DNA of 64,000 nucleotides from Tribonema minus (lineage: Eukaryota; Sar; Xanthophyceae; Tribonematales; Tribonemataceae). Position 1 is the first letter of the stretch. The number at the start of each line of letters is the position of its first letter. Positions 1 through 10,900 of this stretch are shown here, one piece after another. Where the stretch lies: assembly GCA_017506865.1 (NCBI GenBank), contig JAFCMP010000022.1, forward strand, positions 124,001-188,000. Reading direction: 5' to 3'. The notes beneath the pieces are model-generated. The model worked only from the letters and a program-made list of their open reading frames with translations, had not been told where the DNA came from and made no database searches. The translations under genes were made by a program, and so were the position numbers.

Positions 1-2646
1 GCGGCGCCCCTCTCCGGCGGCGTGCAGGCGCTGCGCGCGTCGTCCCGCCGCGCATACAAGCTGCAGCGCCGCAGCGCGCCGCCGGTCCCAGCGGAGCCAG
101 GTAGCGCCGCTGCTGCTCTTCTTTGCTGGCCGCGCAGCGGCGCGGATGTGTGCGAGGACGCAGTCGCCTGCGGCGGCGGTCGCAGTGGCAGCAGCAGCGG
201 CGGTGGCGGCGATGGTGGTGGCGAAAGCGCGGTGACGGCGGAGAAGCGCGACGCGCTCGGCGGCGCAAGCTACTTCAACAGCGACCCGCTCTTAGCCACC
301 TCGTTTTCCACGGCCGCGCCCTCCAGCAGCGCCAGCAGCGCCTGCAGCGACGGCCTGTCCATCTTCATCGCCGCGCCGTCCTGCGGCAGCGCCGCCGCAG
401 CCGCAGCGCCGTGGTCGCCCCGCTCCACGGCGCCATCGCTGCTGCCGCCGCTGACCCCGCTCACGCTGCCGGCCGATCCGTACGGCAGCGCCGGCCGCGC
501 GATAGTGGAGACGGGCGCGCCCGTGCGCCTGTGCGAGGGGCCGACGTGGGACCCGGCGGCGGCGCGCGCGGCGGCGGCGGCGAGCGCGGGCCTGGAGGCG
601 GGCTTCGCGCCGATCCTCGCGGAGGGCTGCGCGAGCGGGACGTATTACCTACGCGGCGCGAGCGGCCGCATGTGCGCCATGTGAGTGATGAGAGCAGGAG
701 CGCGGCGGCGGTGGCCATGTTTAGCAGTGCTGCCCTGCGTGGGGGGTTTGTGTGTGTGTGTGGGGAGGGGGTTGGGTATATGCGACAGCGTGCGTCCAGG
801 CCAACTGTCGCCACAGTGTGCGTACAGATGCGCGCGTGAGTGTGTGCAGGTGTCGCTTCGTGAGCAGCGCCATCACGCGCCGCCGTTGCGTCCCTGAATG
901 AATTCTCACTTCCCCCCCCCCCCCCCCGCAGGACCCTCTCTCCACCACTGCAACCCTAGCCTGCCGCGCACATGCCTCACACCCCCCCCCCCCCCCCCCC
1001 CCCCCCCTCCGCAGCTTCAAGCCCATGGACGAGGAGCCCGGCGCCCCCAACACGCCGCACGCGGCCTACACGCGCGAGATCAAGGAGGGTATCAGCAGCG
1101 GCGCAGGTGCAGTGCGCGAGTGCGCGGCGCGGGTGGTGGACGGCGGCGCCGCCGGCGTGCCGCCGACCGCGATGGCGCGCGCGCGCATCAACGGCAGCAT
1201 CAAGATTGGCTCGCTGCAGGTGCGTCACGCGTGTGTGGGTATGTAGGAGGCTGCAAGGAAGGCATCTCGGGGCGTTGTCACATGGCTGAGCTGCGATGAT
1301 AGCGCTGGCCTGTCTCTGTTTGTATCCGTACATTTGGGGGGGGGGGGGGGGTATCTGCAGTGGTGAGCAGCGCCGTTGGGGTCGCGAGTAGCGCGTGCCT
1401 GGCAGCGCCTCGTTGCCTGTGCGTTGCAGTCTGTCCGCGACGCTCTCGCATATGCATCAGGGGGTCGTCATGTGTACGGTGTCTGGCGGCCACATGTTCA
1501 TATTTTTGCCGACCGTTGTCGCCGTCGCCGCGCGCCCCCGCTGGCGCAGGTGTACGTCCACCACGACTGCTCCGCGGAGGACATGGGCCCCAGCCTGTAC
1601 TCTACGCGCGACGTGCAGGAGATTGCCATGCTCGATATTCGCCTATGCAACCAAGACCGCCACGTTGGCAATCTGCTCGTCGCCACCGGCGGCAGCAGTG
1701 ACGGCGACGACGGCGGCGATGGCTGCAGCGGCGGCAGCGGCAGCGACAGCGGCAGCTCGCGGCGCAGGCTCGTGCCGATCGACCACGGCTACTGCCTGCC
1801 GCGCCCGCTCGCTACAGGTGCGTGGCGACGGACTTGCAGTGAGGAGACTTACCCGTCTTCTATCAGAGACATTGTGTGACTTGGGTATGGATTGGGTGCA
1901 CCGTGTACGGCACACCTGTCTTGCGTGGCGACTGACCTGTTGTGCGATACACAAAGTAAACCGTTTTCGCATGCGTTATGGCCGCTGTCGTGAGCGGCGC
2001 CTGTCGATCGGCTCGCGCATGCAGCACTTTGAGTGTACTGCCGCAAGCGCTGGCGGTGATATTTGGCGACCCCACATTCACGACAAAAAGCATGTATGCA
2101 CACACGCTGCGTGTAGGTACTCAACCCCCCCTTCCCCCCTACCCACGCCACTCCTTCCGCACCGCAGGTGAGGCGGACTTTGCGTGGCTGCGCTGGCGCC
2201 AGGCGGCGGCGCCGCTGCCGCTGGCCGCGCGCGCGCGCATCGCGGCGCTCGACGGCGCCGCCGAAGCCGCGCGCCTCGCGGCGGCGCTGCCGCAGCTGCC
2301 GCGCGACTGCCTGCTCACGCTGCGCATCGGCACGGCGGCGCTGCAACGCGGCGTCGCGCGCGGGCTCACGCTCGCGGAGATCGGCGGCGCGATGACGCGC
2401 TCGCAGCCGGACGCGCCGTCCGCGCTCGAGGGGGCGGTGGCGGCGGCGGCGGCGGCGTGCGGCGGCGGCGTGAGCGACCACGACGCGTTCATGGCGGCGT
2501 TCGCGGCGCCGCTGGAGGCCATGGTGGAGGCGTGCCTCGCGCAGCGCGCGGATGGCAGCGGCGACGGCGGCGGCGGTGGCAGCGGTGGCAGCGGCGGCGG
2601 CAGCGGTCGAAGTGTCTCTGCTGCGGCAGCTGCGGAGCACGAGTAG
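1..2646 (+). CDS. Phosphatidylinositol 4-kinase, plant gamma / type II-like, 5' partial
   Basis: Exons at 1-680, 1015-1219, 1550-1817 and 2168-2646 join in frame (intron phases 2, 0, 1) and end at a TAG; the reading frame runs off the left edge, so the true start lies outside. About 543 residues are visible. The first ~200 are Ala/Ser-rich and unconserved. Exon 1 ends TYYLRG and continues into IFKPMDEEP, the ATP-binding beta strands with the catalytic lysine. Exon 3 carries LDIRLCNQDRHVGN (catalytic Asp and Asn) followed by a Gly/Ser-rich insert and VPIDHGYCLP, the metal-binding motif characteristic of plant PI4K-gamma proteins. Exon 4 is the helical C-lobe (DFAWLRW onward) with a Gly/Ser tail. 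The family phosphorylates phosphatidylinositol at D4 or, for several plant members, acts as a protein kinase, so lipid activity is inferred. No ubiquitin-like domain is visible. The intron-1 acceptor sits behind a run of about 26 C. Confidence 0.88.
982..1007 (+). repeat. Poly-C polypyrimidine tract before an acceptor
   Basis: A near-pure run of about 26 C ends a few bases before the AG at 1013-1014 that begins exon 2 of the PI4K-like gene. A second C run lies at 914-928. Similar homopolymers precede many acceptors in this window. Confidence 0.85.
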
Positions 2647-4785
2647 CGCACTTGCAGCCTTGGCACCTTTCTCTATGGGGGCCGCCATCGACCTGTGCTG
2701 CTTATGTCCATCTGCCTACCTGCGCTGGATGGCGAAGCAGCGCGTGCTGCGCAGCACTCCGTGTGCAGCTGCCAACCCACTGCCACAGAGCAGCACTTGC
2801 GGCGGCGGCGGCAGCAGCAGCAGCAGCAGTGGCGGCAGCAGCGGCGGAGGCAGCGGCGGCGGCGCGGCGGCGGCAGCGCCGGCAGCAGCAGCGGCAGCAG
2901 CGGTGGGCACGGCGGCAGTCCCGCGTGCATTGTGTGCGCCTCGTTATGATGAGGCAGGTGCACGGCATTCGCACGCCAGACCAGACCATGTGTAGCTCGG
3001 CGAAGAGACCGAGGAGAGACAGCAGAGAAACAATCGGTGTATAGCAGCAGCGGCAGTGTATTCATTCTTTAGTTGTCAAAGGTAGGCAACGCGGGGGCAG
3101 GGCTGGGGAGGTTCAGACGGGATCCGCCCCGGCCTGCCCCTGCCCCTCACTTCAAATAGCCTAGCAGCGGTGCAGTTGTGTGTGTCGGTAGCGCCGACAG
3201 TTGTGGCAGCGCAAGAAAAAATCGGTGTGTGTGTATGGATATCTTTACAGTGTAACCGGGCGTTAAGCGGGTTCCCTTTTGCGGCACCTAGACTTCATGG
3301 CGCACGGCATCCCTGCCGTGTGGCCCCCCCACCTTCCCCCGTCCCCCCAACCCCCTTCGGGCCATTAGCTCAGCGTTGAGCATCATCGACACCGCCACGC
3401 CCTCAGAAGACACCCCGCAGTTGTAGTCTCCAACTTCAACTTGAGGGCGACGCAGCGCGCGCGCGCGTGCAGAGTGGTTGCCGCCTCTACTGTCCATCTG
3501 CACACGGCACGTGCGCGCTGCGCCGCAGCCCCCCCCCCCTCTTCCCCCTTGTAGCTACGACCCCTCAGCGCTCAGCACCGGAGCGTCGAGAGCGCGATTT
3601 GCATGTACACGTACGTCTCTTGGTGACGTGAAGGCCCTCGCGGCGCCCCTCAAGCGCGGGCGCGGAGGGACCCGGATTATCTGTCTCTATATGGTATGCA
3701 TATGGTACGTTCCGCCCGTTGGCGCGCGCGCGCGCGCATCGTCGTCTTTTTCTGCTGTTTGTTTGCCGCTGCTGTTGTACATGGCTATTGAATGTGAGAG
3801 ATGTGAGCACTGCGGAAAATTCTGGCGCTGGCAGCCGCGGCGGCTTGGCGTGGCGGCGCCTGCCATCAGCTGCACGCGCCACATTGCCGCGTTGCGCTGC
3901 TTTCGTTTGCATCGTAGGGCGCCTTGTCAAGGCTGCTGTCGGACCGCGCGAAGATGGGTCAAGCAGCATGTGCATTTGGCATTATGCTCACAACACGCAC
4001 CCCAGGACTGAGGTCATCTTCAGCCATTCGCATCGTGGGTGTGCATACTCAAAGCTGGTTGGGAGCTGCAGAGCTGGAGTTGCCTCTCGGCCATCATGTC
4101 AACTCAATGGCAACCCTCTAGACCAGTGGCCGATGACATACATGCTGATTTGTTACACCAAGTGCAACCAATGAAAGGGTTTTTCACGCTCCCTCTCATG
4201 GTGAACGTTGCAGCGTTTTGACCATATTGCTACTACGCAGAGTCCGCCTGCTGGGTCACTGGAGTCCTCTGCTATCTACATGCGGTGTATACGCCTGACC
4301 ACATGCAACGCACCTGAAAAGTAATGGCGGAGGTTCTCGCCGCCACTGCGAGGGCCACCTGTGAGTCTTAAGTGCTGCGATGCGCGCCCTGTAATTGCTG
4401 CCCTTTCTACAGCTGTGAGCAATGGCAGCGTCATTGGAACTGCGTGCGAATGACTCCCTTAGCATAAAGCTCCAGGGGCCCTGACGATACACTGTGAAGA
4501 GACTGTAAGCTCCATTGTAGCATCCCTCGCAAACAGGGGTCCTGCGGGCACACAGCCAACATGCTTCACGCAGGCGCCAAATGTCACTGCTGACGTTTGA
4601 TGTTCTGGTTCAAGGCCGATGTCACTGCTGTGACGTGCGCGAGATGCCATGCTGAACTTCAAGCGACAGCACTGCGCAAAACAGTGCACGAGCTGCGCTC
4701 TAGCAATGGGGCCTTGTGGCACTAGAAGCACGCCTCTGCGTCACCTAAATACGAACGCCCCTGTGGCCATCCTCCACGCACGGGC
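2647..4785. other. Non-coding stretch after the PI4K-like gene
   Basis: No gene is supported. The first ~300 bases are a GC-rich (GCN)n tract (about 2795-2915) that opens long reading frames in several frames with only Ser, Ala, Gly or Arg, so they are compositional. The rest has balanced composition, no conserved motif and no convincing exon. It probably includes the 3' UTR of the kinase gene. Confidence 0.5.
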
Positions 4786-5157
4786 ATGCAGGCACAAGCC
4801 ATCAGAGCACGGGCACCCCTAGCGCAAAACGCGCAGGCGATGCTCTCAGCATTTCACAAAAACCAAACATCAACGGCTCACAGAAAAGTGACATTTCAGA
4901 ACGCGCTCGACAGCGCGCCGCTCAAAACAGTTCCGTACAGGAAACTCGGCATCGGCACGAGCGGCGGCGGCGACGGCGCACCGCCCGCTGCGCGCCGTAA
5001 GCGCGCTGCCTCTACTCTTGCGCGCACAGGCGGCGCGGCGGCGGTGGCGGCGGCAGCGGGCCGCGCTGACATACACGCGGCGTTGGGGAAAGCCCCCTTG
5101 CGCCTCTCGAAGGGAAAACTGCGCCGTGGCACGTCACACGCGACAGTGCGGGCTTGA
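4786..5157 (+). CDS. Possible hypothetical protein, 123 residues, single exon
   Basis: An ATG-initiated frame encodes a basic protein whose N-terminal half has mixed composition (KVTFQNALDSAPLK, then TVPYRKLGIGTSGGG) and whose second half is Ala/Arg-rich and ends KLRRGTSHATVRA. I do not recognise the family. An overlapping minus-strand frame of similar length exists, so coding is not established. It would be convergent with the small basic-protein gene at 5777-5938. Confidence is low because nothing beyond length and composition supports it. Confidence 0.25.
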   Translation: MQAQAIRARAPLAQNAQAMLSAFHKNQTSTAHRKVTFQNALDSAPLKTVPYRKLGIGTSGGGDGAPPAARRKRAASTLARTGGAAAVAAAAGRADIHAALGKAPLRLSKGKLRRGTSHATVRA

Positions 5158-5392
5158 GCGGCGGCGGCGGCGGCGCTGCGCGAGAGCACCGTTGGAGAGG
5201 GGCGCGTCGCTGGTGCTGCTTTATGCGGAGCCCTCCTTCTCGCCGTGCTGCGCGCGCGAGGGGGGGGGGAGGGGGTATTCATCGTGCGGCATGAGGCGAC
5301 GAAGCGTGCATTGGAGCTTGCGTCATCAGAGATGAGTTCTGCTCGCGAATGATCCAGACTGCGACCATCGCTAAAGCTTCCACACTATTTAC

Positions 5393-5856
5393 CAGGGTGC
5401 AAACCTGGTACAGCTTGGCCATGAAGTCTTCCTTCTTTGCGCGCCGTCTGCTGTGATGATTTGATGATTCATGGTAGTGAAAATCACATGTAAAATTCAT
5501 GAATTCACGCACCTAGTATGGCTTGGCCATGAAGTCTTCTCGCGCGCCGTCTGCTAGTCTTTTCACGCACTATCTTCTTAATACTGCTTGGCCACATGTG
5601 ATGATCATACACGTGAAAAATCACACGGTCACATTCATGCATTCACGCACCTGGTACAGCTTGGCCATGAAGTCGGCCTCCTTCTCGCGCGCCGTCTGCT
5701 GGCGCTTGCCGCGCACAATCTTCTTCTTGACTCATACAAATGCACAATCACATGTGCAACTCATGAATTCACGCACCTGGTACAGCTTGGCCATGAAGTC
5801 CGCCTCCTTCTCGCGCGCCGTCTGCTGGCGCTTGCCGCGCACAATCTTCTTCTTGG
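5393..5856 (-). repeat. Four tandem copies of an exon tail plus donor
   Basis: The segment around AGCTTGGCCATGAAGTC lies in the real exon (5761-5856) and recurs at 5635-5729 (one clear mismatch over about 83 bases, spacing 126), 5496-5555 and 5393-5454. The first copy keeps the GTGCGTGAAT donor context; the farther two are shortened and diverged. Confidence 0.85.
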
Positions 5857-5938
5857 ACGTGCCGCGCTTGCGGAACTTGCGCATGTTGTCCTGGTTGCGC
5901 TTGGCCTTCTGCTTCTTGGCGTTGTTACGGCACGCCAT
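5777..5938 (-). CDS. Small Lys/Arg-rich protein, first exon
   Basis: An ATG at 5938 opens a 54-codon exon: MACRNNAKKQKAKRNQDN, then MRKFRKRGTSKKKIVRGK, then RQQTAREKEADFMAKLYQ, ending at a GTGCGT donor (5771-5776). It reads like a short, highly basic nuclear or nucleolar-type protein with a charged C-terminal helix (EKEADFMAKLYQ); I cannot name the family. If the donor were not used, translation would continue for about 14 codons to a stop. No convincing downstream exon was found; instead three decayed copies of this exon's tail and donor follow in the transcribed direction (5393-5730). The exon is nearly intact and its composition differs from the flanking DNA, so I think it is a real gene with its 3' end unresolved. 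Confidence 0.55.
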
Positions 5939-7930
5939 GGTCAGCGGCGACGCCGCCGCTGCGCGCGCGCGCGGAGCGTCACAGGTGAGCGTCACACGCG
6001 CGGCAACAGTTGCAAAGTGCGATTTGAACTGCGCGACTTGAAAGATAAAATGCAGTCTCGTCAACCTCGTGCTTCGCTGCGAGGCGTGTTTGTGAACGGG
6101 CCGTGCAGGAGCGTAACACGCACGGCCACAAAAAGCCGCGCACCCTTGCCGAATTCGGATTTCGATGAGCGGCCCGCGCATGGAAGGCACGCGACGCTGC
6201 GGCACGAAACTGATGGCAGCGGCGCCGGCGGCGCAGCGCCCCACCGCTTCATCGTGCCGCAACGCGATCAACTGAGTCTGAAAATTGTTTCAATCCAAGC
6301 CCCCCGAGTGAGACGCATGCGCACTCGGGTGGTCCGCTCATAACTGCCAGCGCCGTTTGTGCACAATGCAGCCAGGCGCCGCCACCGCAGCAGCACCCTG
6401 GAAGCGATTACCCTAACGCTAACCCTAGCCTTCGCCATAACTCTACCTCTGACCCTAGCCCTGACCCTAACCCTCAGCATACGGGTAACCAGGCGTCTGC
6501 ACACACACGTGCAGGAAGGTGGCTGCGGCGACAGCCTGCAACGTGATGAACCCCCCCTTCCCCCTGCCCCTGCACTCTGACAGACACGCGATGGCTTTAA
6601 TTCGGCGAGCTTCGCGCCGTGCAACTTCAAGTCCTTTTTGTTGGCTGCATTGCTGGGTTTGATGTGGAGGGGGGGGGGGGGGGAGGCTCACTGCACTTGT
6701 CGCACATGCGGCGGCATTCACAGTTGCGCGTGTGGAGCGCTGATAAGCACGACAAACGAGGCAACGCTCGCCCGCACGTGCTCTACGGAAACGGGCGCGC
6801 AGAGCAGGCCAGCTACTGGGGCTGGGGGGGGGGCTCACTGCACTTGTTGCAAGTGCGGTCGCGTTCACAGTAATGAGTTTGGAGCACTGATGAGCACGAC
6901 AATGGAGGCAATGGTCGCTTGCGCATGCTCTGAGCAAACGAAGGCGCAGAGCAGGGCAGCTACGTGAACAGTAAGGTCAGTTTCAGCGTGCGGCATTCCC
7001 TCGGCGGCAGCTGGGTGGTGCCGAGGATGCGCACGTGTTACCTTTGAAGTGGCATGTGACAGCAGGCAGCCCCTACTGTAGCTTTGCAACAACATGCGCT
7101 TTTGCGGCACAACGCAAGTGCTAGGAAGTTTGTAACAGACCTGAAACAATAGTGTGAGGGATATTGGGGGATGCATGCCGGAGGCATGGCAAGTACCGTT
7201 AGTATTTTCGGTTTCAAGTGCCTCTTCTGTGCGAAACTGCACATGTCCCATATGCGACTTTTCTTTAGCAGCAAGTGTAGCAGTCGCAGTGAAGACAGCT
7301 GCAGCGAACATTGTGCAGTCAGCAGCTGAATCACTGTCGCAGAACAGGTATCGTTCGGCCACCCAAGAGAGAACTAGACTTGCTGAGACACTTCAACCGA
7401 CTTGCAGGTGCCAACCGCCACCCCTGCAGAAGTAGCTGAACATCGTTCAGTTGCGGCTGGTTCGATGAATATTACCAGTAAGCTGCTGCAGCATGGAGCA
7501 CTCGCTTGCACACACGCTTGCGATAAGCTGCTCACGCAGACCGCATGCACCCAGTCGCTGGACCCTCGTAACAAATGGCCTGCCAACCTGCCGCTACGTG
7601 ATGATCGCAAAAGCGCGTGCTCTAATGACCGCCGCTTACGAAAACCCCTACACGCGGCACAGGACTACGATGGGCTCAAATTGCTGTCAAACTCACCCGT
7701 GGTGGCGGTGCCCTGGGACAGCGCAGCTCCCGTGAAGGCGCTTGTGAAGGCCGTGGCCATCGCGACCAGGCACAGCACCACGCTGACAAGCAGAAAGCAC
7801 CTCATGACTCCCCCTCTGCCTTTCCTCGCCTGCTGCAGAGCTCCTCTTAGCACTGTCGAAAAAGTATTACAGTTGAAGTTGATGCATGGTGAAATGAAAT
7901 CGTGGCCGCACACACCAAACACCAAACATC
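5939..7930. other. Non-coding upstream regions of the small basic gene and PWP1
   Basis: No exon is supported. It contains degenerate telomere-like CCCTAA units at about 6408-6480, a two-copy tandem duplication at 6684-6965 and short G runs. A 165-residue minus-strand frame at 6865-7362 lacks an ATG start and any recognisable domain and is not called. The last few hundred bases should hold the PWP1 promoter, but no specific element could be identified. Confidence 0.5.
6684..6965. repeat. Two-copy tandem duplication, about 149-base unit
   Basis: Both units begin GGCTCACTGCACTTGT and end at GCAGCTAC or CCAGCTAC (6684-6815 and 6832-6962), with roughly 75-80% identity by eye. The spacer includes a G run. 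No coding role was found. Confidence 0.75.
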
Positions 7931-10900
7931 ATGATCAGCGCCCTGGCATGGGTGCCCAAAGGGGCCAGCAAGGCACGGCCCGTGCGTTATGAGATGAGCG
8001 CCGCGGAATTGGAGGCCATACAGAGGGCGCAGCTCGCCGAGGATGAAGAGAGCCAGGACCCAATTCAGGTGGGGGACACTTGAACTTGTCATGCTCCTGC
8101 GCACCACCGTAGCTTGTGCGGATTCCGCGCAAACAGTAGTATTCCAGCTGCTCGTTAACGTGCTGATCGCCGCGTTGCAGCATGGCTATCGTTGCAGAAA
8201 CAAGCCTTCGGAAGTTGGCGAAGTTCAAATCGGAAGGCCTACATGAGTTACCTCCAGGAAGCAAAGCTATGTGTGTACTATCAGTAGCTCAATCAATTCA
8301 GTACTAATAATTTTCTTCTATGGCTCTGTCACACGCATAGCGCAGTGCGCAGGCCGGAAATGCTTGCTGCATCGCTTTGCCGAAGGCACGCTCTCCCTGC
8401 TCACGCCAGGGTCGAGCCAGCCGTACAATGCACACCTCACAAGCACCTGCCGCGGCCGGCATTTAGCGCAGGCACCTTTGATGATGCCTTTGCCACGGTG
8501 CTTTTTCTCCAAGTTCAACTTCCTTCTTCAAGGAGAGCCTGATGATCACCACTTGTGGCGCGTGCGCCCCGCTGCAGGCCGCCATCACAGCCGCGAGGGC
8601 CGCCGGCGCAGCAGCGGATCACGCGGCGAAGGAGAAGGCGGCTGCTGATGCAGGCCTGCCATCATTCCTGAAGATGGACGACTACGATGATGAAATCGAA
8701 ATGAGCTTGGGGGACGGGGCCGATGACGACGGGGAGGGGAGCGGCGATGACGATGGCGACGACGACTTGCAAGAAAACGGAGAAGAGGAGGTGAGACGCG
8801 GTGCTCCGCATTTCTGCTGATGTGGCACTGTCTTGTGCGATGGCCGCAGCGGTAGCAAAGCAACAGTGCAGAGGAAAGTGCCGTTCGCTGTGCGATGGCT
8901 GAAGCGGTACCAAAGCAACAGAGCTCAGGAGAGTGCTGAGCGCTGTTGATGACCTGCTTCTCCACTGCAGCAGTGACCGGCTTTGGTCACTCCAGGGCTG
9001 GATGTCCACACGCGGGGCCGCTCACACATGGCGGTCGCAGCAGCGCATCAGGCTGCAGCACCTGCCGCTTATGCCGCAGGCGAGGGTCCTGCCACCCTGC
9101 CACACGAATCGCGCACGATGCGCCGCCTGAGTCAGCAGCGCCCAGCAGCTTGTACAACGTGCTGCATGCCGCCAGCAGCAGCACCTAGGTCCAAGCATCA
9201 TTACTCAGAAGGCCACGCTGTCGCGCAGTCAGCTGCGTCATGGCCGCAGCACCGCCGCTCCCGCAGCGCGCACCAGCGGCCGCCGTTGGAGTGCCGCAGC
9301 CGCGCGCATGGCCAGCAATGCCACGCGCGACCACATGCAGTCGCGCGTAGACGCATGACCCACTGCTGCCACCGCACACAGCGCAGCACCGCAGCGGCAA
9401 CAACCGCAGTCATCCGCGCAGCACCGCAGCAGCAACAACCGCAGTCGTCCGCGCGGCACTCTCGCATCGCCGCGCACCCCCACACCCGCCCCGGCCCCCG
9501 CGCGCTCCGCACCGCACGTACTCACAGGCCGAGCCGCCAGACGACGACGAGGAGGAGGACGAGGACATGGACGACGGCGCCGCGGCGCGCGCGGGCATGT
9601 CGTTCGTCGAGCGCCCCGACATAGCGGATGACGATAGCGATGACGGCGACGGCGACGACGCCGAGGACCACGTGATCCAGCCGTCCGACGCGGTGCTGCT
9701 CGCGGCGGCGACGGAGGAGGACGAGCACGCCGTGCTGCTCGTCCACGTGTACGACGCGGCCGCGGGGTCGCTGTACGTCCACCACGACGTCACGCTGCCG
9801 GCGCTGCCGCTGTGCGTCGCATGGATGGACGTGGCGCCGCGGCGGCACGACGGCGGCAGCGCCGCGCCGCTCGCGTCGTACGCCGCCGTCGGCACCTTCG
9901 AGCCCGGCATCGAGATCTGGAACCTGGATGTGCTCGACCCGCTCGAGCCGAGCGCTGTGTTGGGGGGGTGGGCGCCGGGGACGGCGGGGGGGGCGGGGGC
10001 GGGGGGGAAGAAGAAGAAGAAGGGGGGGGCGGCGGCGGTGGTGGAGGGGAGTCACAGCGACGCGGTCATCGGGCTCAGCTGGAACGCGACGCACCGGCAG
10101 GTGCTGGCGAGCGCGGGCGCGGACGAGGTCGTCAAGGTGTGGGACGTCACCACGCAGGTGAGAGGGGAGAGGGAATATGAAACTTCTAAGTATGTACTTC
10201 AAAAGTAGTATGGACTTCAAGTATGAACTCCAAAATAGTTGTGGAATACTGCGAGTCGTGGGCGCGGACGAGGTCGTCAAGGTGTGGGACGTCACCACGC
10301 AGGTGAGCGGGGAGAGTGTGAAACCTCAAGTATGAAGTGTTGGTACACCACGAGTTCAATTGCGGACGAGGTTGTCAAGGTGTGGGACGTCATCATGCAG
10401 GTGAGCGGGGGGAGAGAGAGTATGAAAACTCAAGTATGAAGTTTTGGTACATAGCGCTTTACAAGAAACTCCTCAGGTATGGACTTCGGAATCATTGCGG
10501 AACACCCTGAGTCATGGGTGAAGACAGGGTTGTTCAAGGTGTGGGACATCACCACGCAGGTGAGGCAGAAGAGGGGAAAGTGATTGGTACTTCAAGTATG
10601 AAGCTGAGGGACATGCTTTGAGTCAGTAGCGTGGAACGTCAATCACCGCGGCAGACGATGACGGAGCGAGATGTCTAGCGGGGGGCGGCAGGCGCGCTGC
10701 TCGTCAAGCGCTGCTGCGCCTTGTAGCTGAGCATTGCTGCCGCACTCACCCGCCCGATGGACGCTACCAACCACCATTGCGCCAGATTTAGGAAGCTCGC
10801 TTCTGGATGTGCCGCTGCTGCGCGCTGCCCGCGTTGTTGAGTGCACGTCTCGATCCTATCACAAACTTCAATTGTGAAAGGACCTTTGAAGTTGAAGACA

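Noticed and set aside
36-2640. Possible bacterial or organellar origin of the GC-rich DNA
   Set aside because: GT-AG introns with phase continuity, eukaryote-only families and telomeric hexamers show nuclear eukaryotic DNA.
1849-2688. 279-codon minus-strand open frame
   Set aside because: Shadow of the PI4K-like kinase C-lobe exon; the plus strand carries the family motifs.
6865-7362. 165-codon minus-strand open frame
   Set aside because: No ATG start, no domain and no convincing splice partners; part of it lies in a tandem duplication.
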